This document shows positions 58,016-64,000 of a DNA stretch of 64,000 nt, one piece after another. The notes beneath the pieces are model-generated. The model saw nothing but the letters and a program-made list of their open reading frames with translations, made no database searches and was not told the DNA's origin. The position numbers and the translations under genes were made by a program. The stretch is from CAIVAT01 sp037141055 (lineage in GTDB: Bacteria; Bacteroidota; Bacteroidia; Bacteroidales; FEN-979), in the NCBI GenBank assembly GCA_037141055.1, contig JBAXDH010000001.1, positions 1-64,000 of the forward strand. Direction: 5' to 3'. Numbering within the stretch: the first letter of the stretch is position 1; the number at the start of each line of letters is the position of its first letter.

Positions 58016-60295
58016 TTAGAAACTGAAACTCAATCCAAGGCTCGGCATAAGCGGCATCTGGTCAACACGGGTATAAGAAACCCTGTCGAAGTAGAAGATG
58101 TTTTGCTGGTTCAGCGCATTTGTAACGCTTATATTTATCTCAAGCTTCATGGTCTTGCCCAGCGTGAATATCTTTTTCAGGTTGAAATCCAAACGGCTGT
58201 AATATGGAAGCCGTCCTTTGTCATAGTCACTGTAGAGGATTCCAAGTGTTCCGTTCCCTGTGGCATAATTGGTCCCCATGTTGCCAAAGTTGATCTGCTC
58301 GTAGAATCCGCCTGTTTGTGTAAACGGGAATCCGGATCCATAGTTATACCTCACATCAACTTCCCAGTCGTTATGTTTGCCCCAGTTAAACGTGGATACG
58401 ACATTCAGGTTATGACGCCGGTCGTATGGCGGGACAAAACTTGTCATGCCGTCGTTCCGATGGATGAATCCAAGGGAATAGGTTACCCAGAAATGAATTT
58501 TTTTCCAGTCATATTTCACTGAAAAATCCACCCCTTCGGCATCACCGGTCTCATAGGTGAAATCCTTTTTGTAATAATCGGGAACTTTCGCGTTTTCCGG
58601 GGTGTCGTCATATAACTTGTTTCGGTTCAGGCCTGTGAGCACCGGGTAATATTTGTAATATCCTTCAACATTCACCGACAGGTTTGTAAGGAGATCCCAT
58701 TCAAAACCGAAAACAACCTGGTCGCATTTCTGCAGTTTGTTTGTCGGGCTGGTGATGAATCCGTAAAACAGGTTCACGACATCCTTGTCGTACGTGGTAC
58801 TGATCAGGTTTTGCGAATAAATGCCCGCCGCCATTTTTAGCCTGAAATTTTTTGCCATGTTGTACTTGATTGCCAGCCGCGGTTCAAAGGAAGCGACAGA
58901 AATGGAAGCGTAATACTGGAACCTCAGGCCGGGCTCAATGATAAATTTTCCGGGCATCCATTTATACTTTGCAAAGAGAGACGCCTCCGTGGAGTTCTGG
59001 GTGAAATCAATCCGGCGGTTCACAATGTTGTAAAAATCGAGAACAGTCTTATATCCTGAAAGTTCCAGCCCGTATTTCAGCGCATCCCTTCCGAAAAAAT
59101 AGGTAAAATTCAAGCCGCCGTTGAATCCAGAGATCGAACTTGACCTTGGGGATTTGTTGAGCTCCTGCAACTCGACTTTATAATTCGAGTAGGCAAAGTT
59201 TCCTTCGATCAGCACGGAACTTTTTCCCGGGATTGCCAGAAAGGTCAGGCCGCCTCCGGCCGAATTCCAGTTGTAATTCTGAAGGACTTTGTAGTTGACC
59301 TTATCGGAAAAATTGAATCCGAAGACGTTTACCTTACTCCCGTTCGGGGCGTTGATGGCAACTTTTCCGTAAATATCCAGGTAATTGTACGGAAGGCCGT
59401 TTTCATCGATGTATGTGTAAAAGATCTTGCTCGACTGCTGCAGGTAGGAGTTCTTGATTGAAAGCAGGAATGTGGCGCTGGCCTCATCCTGGTTTTTAGG
59501 CTTGTAAATGGGTCCTTCAATAAGGGCCTTTGCCCCGAAGGTGCTGACGTCGAATTTTCCTGAAAAACGGTTCTTGTTCCCGTCGCGCGTGGTGACGTCC
59601 ATGACAGATGAAAGGCGGCCCCCGTATTCAGCCCCGAAACCGCCGGTGTACACATCCACATTTTTCAGGATATCCACGTCAAAAACGGAAAACAGCCCGA
59701 TGGAATGGAACGGATTGTAAACGATCATCCCGTCGTAAAGCACCTTATTCTGGATGGGAGGGCCTCCGCGGATATACAACTGGCCGCCCTGGTCTCCCGA
59801 AAAAATAACCCCCGGAAGTATCTGGAGGTATTGCGCCAGGTCGGGCTGGCCACCGATGGTGGGAATTGACTGAATCTCCTTCGGTGTTATTTTTATAATG
59901 CTGGTCTGTGTTTCCCTGACCTTGTTCTGCCTTGCGGCTGAAATATTAACCTCGTCAAGCTGAACCGTGGACTTCGTCAGGTACAGTTTTTTTGACAGTA
60001 AATCGTTCGCAGTTATTGTAACGGGAATCCTGAGTGTGTCACACCCTACATAGGTGACCATCAGGAAATACTGGCCGGGCGGAATCTTTGTTATGGCAAA
60101 ATATCCGTTTGCATCCGTGGGGGCTCCGATGGAAGTTTTGTAAAGGTACACGTTCGTAAATATTACAGGTTCTCCTGTTGCCTGCTCATAAACGAACCCA
60201 CGAATGGAGCCGTTCTGGGCATTGATCCCCTGGTGGATAAACATGCAAAGTGAAACGAGAAAAAAGAGCGGAAGAATTTTTCTGGGAAGAGGCAT
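58016..60295 (-). CDS. TonB-dependent receptor
   Basis: The 759-aa outer-membrane receptor has a signal peptide (ending HQGINAQ), a carboxypeptidase-regulatory-like domain (GSIRGFVYEQATGEPVIFTNVYLY), a plug with LAQYLQILPGV and YIRGGPPIQNKVLYDGMIVYNP, and a beta-barrel ending FSYTRV-like strand with terminal FSF. It takes up a large substrate through TonB energy. It is not a SusC-type (no SusD gene follows). Only deoC accompanies it, so a nucleoside-related substrate is conceivable but not shown. A -7 element lies at 60328-60335. Confidence 0.9.
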   Translation of the reverse strand: MPLPRKILPLFFLVSLCMFIHQGINAQNGSIRGFVYEQATGEPVIFTNVYLYKTSIGAPTDANGYFAITKIPPGQYFLMVTYVGCDTLRIPVTITANDLLSKKLYLTKSTVQLDEVNISAARQNKVRETQTSIIKITPKEIQSIPTIGGQPDLAQYLQILPGVIFSGDQGGQLYIRGGPPIQNKVLYDGMIVYNPFHSIGLFSVFDVDILKNVDVYTGGFGAEYGGRLSSVMDVTTRDGNKNRFSGKFDVSTFGAKALIEGPIYKPKNQDEASATFLLSIKNSYLQQSSKIFYTYIDENGLPYNYLDIYGKVAINAPNGSKVNVFGFNFSDKVNYKVLQNYNWNSAGGGLTFLAIPGKSSVLIEGNFAYSNYKVELQELNKSPRSSSISGFNGGLNFTYFFGRDALKYGLELSGYKTVLDFYNIVNRRIDFTQNSTEASLFAKYKWMPGKFIIEPGLRFQYYASISVASFEPRLAIKYNMAKNFRLKMAAGIYSQNLISTTYDKDVVNLFYGFITSPTNKLQKCDQVVFGFEWDLLTNLSVNVEGYYKYYPVLTGLNRNKLYDDTPENAKVPDYYKKDFTYETGDAEGVDFSVKYDWKKIHFWVTYSLGFIHRNDGMTSFVPPYDRRHNLNVVSTFNWGKHNDWEVDVRYNYGSGFPFTQTGGFYEQINFGNMGTNYATGNGTLGILYSDYDKGRLPYYSRLDFNLKKIFTLGKTMKLEINISVTNALNQQNIFYFDRVSYTRVDQMPLMPSLGLSFSF

Positions 60296-60327
60296 CGGTT
60301 GTTGATGTGTTTATCAGGTCTAAGGAG

Positions 60328-60335
60328 CAAAATTA
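60328..60335 (-). promoter_or_regulatory. Predicted promoter of the TonB receptor gene
   Basis: On the minus strand this reads TAATTTTG, matching TAnnTTTG, about 33 bases before the ATG at 60295. Confidence 0.5.
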
Positions 60336-60403
60336 GGCATAATCATCGAGTAAAAAAAGCGAAAACACCTGCAGCCGGAAAACCCCCATTGAAAAAATAT
60401 TCT

Positions 60404-60411
60404 TAATTTTG
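60404..60411 (+). promoter_or_regulatory. Predicted iorA promoter (-7 element)
   Basis: TAATTTTG matches TAnnTTTG, about 30 bases before the iorA ATG at 60441. Confidence 0.5.
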
Positions 60412-60440
60412 TCCAGGTTCAAATACCTTTATATAAATCT

Positions 60441-62048
60441 ATGCAGAAGTTATTGTTTTTGGGGGATGAGGCCATTGCACAGGCGGCCCTGGATGCCGGC
60501 TTGTCCGGAATATATGCCTATCCCGGAACTCCCTCTACTGAAATTACTGAATTTGTACAGAATTCAAAATTTGCCGCTGAACACCACGTTCATTCGTCAT
60601 GGTCCGCCAATGAAAAAACAGCCATGGAATCGGCGCTGGGAATGTCGTATGCAGGAAAGCGTACAATGGTTTGCATGAAACATGTCGGTTTGAATGTCGC
60701 TGCCGATCCTTTTATCAATGCCGCCATCACGGGGGCAAACGGAGGACTGATTGTGGTTGCGGCAGACGATCCTTCCATGCATTCATCGCAGAATGAGCAG
60801 GACTCAAGGTTTTACGGAAAGTTCGCCCTTGTGCCCATCCTGGAGCCTGTCGATCAGCAGGAAGCATACGACATGGTTCATTATGGATTTGATTTTTCGG
60901 AAAAATATAAAGTGCCCGTCATGATGCGCATCACCACAAGGATGGCACATTCACGCTCGGGAGTTACCAGGAGGCCTGAAGTCAGGAAGCAGAATGAATT
61001 GAAAATGCCTTCCGACCTGCGCCAGTTTGTTCTCCTGCCCGCCATCGCCAGAAAGCGATACAGGGGACTCCTGTCGGAGCAGGAAAAATTTGTCGCGGAG
61101 TCGGAATCATCACCCTTTAACACATATATCGACGGCCCCGACAAATCGATGGGGATCATTGTCTGCGGCATTGCATACAACTACCTGCTTGAAAATTTCC
61201 CCGATCGCATTGTGCCGAATCCTGTGCTGAAAATCGGGCAGTATCCCCTGCCGTATTCCCTGGTGGAAAAAATGGCCGATGAATGCGACGAAATCCTGGT
61301 AATCGAAGACGGATATCCCGTTGTGGAAGAGCAGCTGAAAGGCTTACTCGGACGCGGGCTGAAAGTGAAAGGCCGGCTCGACGGGACCCTGCCGCGCGAC
61401 GGCGAACTCAACCCCAACCTGATTGCTGTTGCATTGGGCAAGCCTGATACCTACGGCATCCCGGTGCCAGAGTTGGTTGTCGTACGACCTCCTTCACTGT
61501 GCAGCGGTTGTCCGCACATTGATTCCTATTATGCATTGAGTGAAACACTCAGCAGTTTATCCAACGGGCGCGTATTTTCCGATATCGGCTGTTATACGCT
61601 TGGTGCCCTGAAACCGTACGAAGCGATTAATTCCTGCGTCGACATGGGGGCTTCCATCACCATGGCCAAAGGAGCTGCTGATGCAGGCCTGATTCCTGCA
61701 GTTGCGGTTATCGGAGATTCCACTTTTACCCATTCTGGCATGACGGGTTTGCTGGATGCCATCAATGACAAGTCGCCCATTACGATCATGATCCTTGACA
61801 ATGGTACCACCGCCATGACCGGCGGACAGGATTCCCCCGCGTACGGAAAAATAGAAGATATCTGCAAAGGCCTGGGAGTTGAGGAAGCGCACATCCGTAT
61901 TCTGAAACCGTTGAAAAAATACCATGATGAAAATGTTGCCGTCATGAAAGAGGAACTGGCGTATCCAGGCGTCTCCGTCATCATCCCCCGCCGCGAATGT
62001 ATCGTAGCCATTGACAAGCGCGTTCGCGACAAATTCAAGAACAAGTAA
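60441..62048 (+). CDS. iorA: Indolepyruvate oxidoreductase alpha subunit, no ferredoxin domain
   Basis: IorA, with IorB, oxidatively decarboxylates aryl-pyruvates to aryl-acetyl-CoA, passing electrons to ferredoxin. The 535-aa protein starts LFLGDEAIAQAALDAGLSGIYAYPGTPSTEI, has LCSGCPHIDSYYAL, and the thiamine-diphosphate-binding GDSTFTHSGMTGLLDAINDKSPITIMILDN. It stops after RRECIVAI and lacks the two 4Fe-4S ferredoxin motifs (CxxCxxC) present at the C-terminus of archaeal IorA of about 600 aa or more. This shorter form seems common in Bacteroidota; electron transfer must use other means. iorB follows by 12 bases. Confidence 0.9.
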   Translation: MQKLLFLGDEAIAQAALDAGLSGIYAYPGTPSTEITEFVQNSKFAAEHHVHSSWSANEKTAMESALGMSYAGKRTMVCMKHVGLNVAADPFINAAITGANGGLIVVAADDPSMHSSQNEQDSRFYGKFALVPILEPVDQQEAYDMVHYGFDFSEKYKVPVMMRITTRMAHSRSGVTRRPEVRKQNELKMPSDLRQFVLLPAIARKRYRGLLSEQEKFVAESESSPFNTYIDGPDKSMGIIVCGIAYNYLLENFPDRIVPNPVLKIGQYPLPYSLVEKMADECDEILVIEDGYPVVEEQLKGLLGRGLKVKGRLDGTLPRDGELNPNLIAVALGKPDTYGIPVPELVVVRPPSLCSGCPHIDSYYALSETLSSLSNGRVFSDIGCYTLGALKPYEAINSCVDMGASITMAKGAADAGLIPAVAVIGDSTFTHSGMTGLLDAINDKSPITIMILDNGTTAMTGGQDSPAYGKIEDICKGLGVEEAHIRILKPLKKYHDENVAVMKEELAYPGVSVIIPRRECIVAIDKRVRDKFKNK

Positions 62049-62060
62049 AACTGCCGACTG

Positions 62061-62642
62061 ATGAAAAAAGATATAATATTAGCCGGTGTAGGGGGCCAGG
62101 GAATCATTTCCATTGCTTCCATTATTGGCTTCGCCGCGCTTGAACAGGGGATGTATTTAAAACAGTCGGAGGTGCATGGAATGAGCCAGAGGGGAGGCGA
62201 TGTGATGTCAAATCTCCGGATTTCACATCATCCGATCGCATCCGACCTTATTCCTTTCGGACAGGCGGATATGATCATCTCCATTGAACCGCTGGAGTCG
62301 CTCCGCTACCTGCCCTATCTGTCGGGCGAAGGCTGGGTTATTACCAATACACGGCCGTTTAACAACATTCCCAACTATCCCGACATGGATAAGGTGATGG
62401 CTGAAATAGCAAAGGTTCCGCATCATGTAGCCCTGGATGCCGATGCAACGGCCAAAGAAGCAGGCTCGACCAAGGCAACGAATATTGTCATTTTGGGCGC
62501 CGCCTCCCCATTCCTTGGAATGGCTTACGAGACGCTGGAAAATGCAATCCGGTTTATCTTCCGGAAGAAGGGGGATAAAATCATTGAACTTAACCTGAAT
62601 GCCTTAAAGGCAGGGCGGGATTTTACAGATAAGCAGATCTAA
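62061..62642 (+). CDS. iorB: Indolepyruvate oxidoreductase beta subunit
   Basis: The 193-aa gamma-type domain has the start DIILAGVGGQGIISIASIIGFAALEQGMYLKQSEVHGMSQRGGDV, a hallmark of IorB and the gamma subunits of 2-oxoacid:ferredoxin oxidoreductases. It binds the CoA-related part and completes the IorA enzyme. It lies 12 bases after iorA. The end EIIELN-type and KAGRDFTDKQI closes it. The SPT-like gene follows with its own promoter. Confidence 0.93.
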   Translation: MKKDIILAGVGGQGIISIASIIGFAALEQGMYLKQSEVHGMSQRGGDVMSNLRISHHPIASDLIPFGQADMIISIEPLESLRYLPYLSGEGWVITNTRPFNNIPNYPDMDKVMAEIAKVPHHVALDADATAKEAGSTKATNIVILGAASPFLGMAYETLENAIRFIFRKKGDKIIELNLNALKAGRDFTDKQI

Positions 62643-62654
62643 TTTTTTTCTTCG

Positions 62655-62662
62655 TACCTTTG
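62655..62662 (+). promoter_or_regulatory. Predicted spt promoter (-7 element)
   Basis: TACCTTTG matches TAnnTTTG, 30 bases before the ATG at 62693. It overlaps the TTG at 62660 that begins the longer open frame, so the ATG is preferred. Confidence 0.55.
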
Positions 62663-62692
62663 AACGCTATTATTTTACAGAAAGATAAACCA

Positions 62693-63883
62693 ATGAGGAT
62701 TTTACAACGCAAATGCTCCCATTTTACCGAACCGCAGAAAGTTGAAAAAATGGGAATTTACCCATATTTCAGAATGATTGAATCAGACCAGGATACTGTG
62801 GTAACCATGAATGGCAGGAAAGTGCTGATGTTCGGCTCGAACAGCTACCTGGGCCTGACCAACCATCCGAAAATCAAGGAAGCAGCCATCAAGGCGACGG
62901 AAAAGTACGGTACCGGCTGTGCCGGATCACGATTCCTCAACGGAACGCTTGATATTCACGTCGAACTTGAACATAAACTGGCCGAATTTGTCGGAAAACC
63001 GTCTGCCCTGGTTTACAGTACCGGTTTCCAGGTGAATCTGGGTGTGATACCCACGGTGACCGGCCGAAACGATTATATCCTCATCGACGAACTCGACCAT
63101 GCATCGATCATTGAAGCAACCCGGTTGTCGTTTGCCAAAGTGCTGAAATATCGTCACAACGACATGCACTCACTGGAAAATGTTTTGAAAAGATGCGAGG
63201 CCAACAGGATTAAACTGATTGTTGTTGACGGGGTTTTCAGCATGGACGGTGATATAGCAAGGCTTCCGGACATCGTGAAGCTGGCTGAGAAATATGAAGC
63301 AACGGTGATGGTCGATGATGCACATTCCATTGGCGTGCTTGGCAAACATGGTGCAGGAACTGCCAACCATTTCGGCCTGACGGATAAAGTCGACCTCATC
63401 ATGGGCACCTTCTCGAAATCACTTGCCGCCCTGGGCGGTTTCATTGCCAGCGATTTTGAAACGATCAATTATATCAAACATAATTCACGTACCCTCATTT
63501 TCAGTGCTTCCGCCACGCCTGCCTCGGCTGCAGCAGTGCTCATGGCACTTGAAATTATCAAAAGCGAACCCGAGCGAATTGAAAATCTGTGGAAGGTAAC
63601 CCATTATGCCATCGATAATTTCAGAAAACTCGGCTTTGATATCGGGCATACGGTAACGCCAATTATACCTCTTTATATCCGCGACAATCTTAAAACACTC
63701 AGCATCACGAAGTTGCTGCTTGATGAAGGAATATTTGTAAACCCCGTGGTTGCACCGGCCGTTAGTAAAGACGATACGCTGATTCGCTTTTCCCTGATGG
63801 CAACTCATACAATAGAGCAGGTAGATATTGCACTGGAGAAATTTGAGAAACTCGGGAAGAAGCTTCAAATTATCTCAAAATAA
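62693..63883 (+). CDS. spt: Serine palmitoyltransferase-like (alpha-oxoamine synthase)
   Basis: Alpha-oxoamine synthases join an amino acid with an acyl-CoA by PLP chemistry. The 396-aa protein has FGSNSYLGLTNHPKIKEAAIKATEKYGTGCAGSRFLNGTL, then the PLP region VDDAHSIGVLGKHGAG and Lys in GTFSKSLAALGG. The sequence is closer to Bacteroidota serine palmitoyltransferase, the first sphingolipid enzyme, than to BioF or Kbl, judged by the SRFLNGTLDIH and FSASATPAS segments. It is followed after five bases by a gene usually found in such loci. The frame is open from TTG 62660, but the -7 element at 62655-62662 excludes it. Confidence 0.8.
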   Translation: MRILQRKCSHFTEPQKVEKMGIYPYFRMIESDQDTVVTMNGRKVLMFGSNSYLGLTNHPKIKEAAIKATEKYGTGCAGSRFLNGTLDIHVELEHKLAEFVGKPSALVYSTGFQVNLGVIPTVTGRNDYILIDELDHASIIEATRLSFAKVLKYRHNDMHSLENVLKRCEANRIKLIVVDGVFSMDGDIARLPDIVKLAEKYEATVMVDDAHSIGVLGKHGAGTANHFGLTDKVDLIMGTFSKSLAALGGFIASDFETINYIKHNSRTLIFSASATPASAAAVLMALEIIKSEPERIENLWKVTHYAIDNFRKLGFDIGHTVTPIIPLYIRDNLKTLSITKLLLDEGIFVNPVVAPAVSKDDTLIRFSLMATHTIEQVDIALEKFEKLGKKLQIISK

Positions 63884-63888
63884 ACCTG

Positions 63889-64000
63889 ATGACGAAAACC
63901 GATCCGATTGAATTAAAGCAAGTAGGAACGAAAAAGGAGTTAAAGCGATTCATCGCATTTCAGAACCAGCTTTACAAAGGAAATAAATTCTGGTGTCCGC
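63889..64000 (+). CDS. Start of a hypothetical GNAT-like protein, cut by window end
   Basis: An ATG at 63889 opens a frame to the window end (37 codons): DPIELKQVGTKKELKRFIAFQ, then NQLYKGNKFWCP. This N-terminus (VxTKKELKRFIxFPxxLYKGN-type) matches a family of long acetyltransferase-like proteins often following serine palmitoyltransferase genes in Bacteroidota. The rest lies outside the window. It is separated from the SPT-like gene by five bases, so they are probably cotranscribed. Confidence 0.6.
   Translation, partial: MTKTDPIELKQVGTKKELKRFIAFQNQLYKGNKFWCP

Overview
The window is a stretch of a Bacteroidota chromosome, most likely from an uncultured or environmental member of the Bacteroidales. 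The signs are Bacteroidota-type -7 promoter elements (TAnnTTTG) before many genes, few Shine-Dalgarno sequences, TonB/TonB-receptor proteins with carboxypeptidase-regulatory-like N-termini, DUF5686 and DUF4296 proteins, a serine-palmitoyltransferase-like enzyme and a ferredoxin-domain-less IorA. No rRNA, CRISPR array, complete IS element or prophage was seen.

Region 1-6.7 kb is an AT-rich accessory region next to the 3' end of an initiator tRNA gene, the usual side for island integration. It holds decayed fragments (NmrA-like, AAA ATPase), a conserved small hypothetical gene, a three-gene HipBST-type toxin-antitoxin operon with three evenly spaced palindromic operators, a DUF2779 putative nuclease, and a DnaB-like ATPase with a destroyed Walker A next to an unknown gene. 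From 6.7 kb the sequence looks like core genome: era, der, an S4 protein, tonB, dtd, pdxJ, an M19 dipeptidase, an adenosine-deaminase-family enzyme, a BMP-type nucleoside-binding lipoprotein and a large ABCG-like ABC protein.

Region 21.5-31.2 kb is the most unusual block. It is a seven-gene, tightly coupled + strand operon: an NMT1/THI5-like binding lipoprotein, a Cache-HAMP histidine kinase, a REC-PP2C (SpoIIE-type) phosphatase, a STAS protein with a long unexplained C-terminus, a TrpXY-like permease fused to its own binding protein, the matching ATPase, and a Leu/Ile/Val-type binding lipoprotein. Two of the three binding proteins have no cognate permease here. I read the block as a ligand-sensing and transport unit wired to partner-switching signalling.

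Region 31.2-35 kb (minus strand) is a lysine-2,3-aminomutase-like radical SAM enzyme followed by two ATP-grasp ligases and a GNAT acetyltransferase, which may make a beta-lysine-containing product. Region 35.2-40.9 kb carries a hydrolase, LiaF/PspC-like envelope stress proteins, tatC, an ECF sigma/anti-sigma/Spy-like sensor operon, a hairpin repeat and a Cys-rich secreted protein. Region 40.9-45.5 kb is a sulfur block: SQR-like flavoprotein, DUF1641, DsrC/TusE and DsrE-like genes, then a separately transcribed cysteine synthase with a Cys-rich tail, with tatA next to it.

Region 45.5-60.3 kb is mostly envelope and housekeeping: queA, an alginate-export-like porin, pssA, lptB, a DUF5686 outer-membrane protein, kdsD, recQ, an OmpH-like protein, a DUF4296 lipoprotein, deoC and a TonB-dependent receptor. 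The right end has iorA-iorB, a serine-palmitoyltransferase-like gene and the start of a further gene cut by the window edge. Functions are assigned by recognising motifs and overall similarity; no database search was run.
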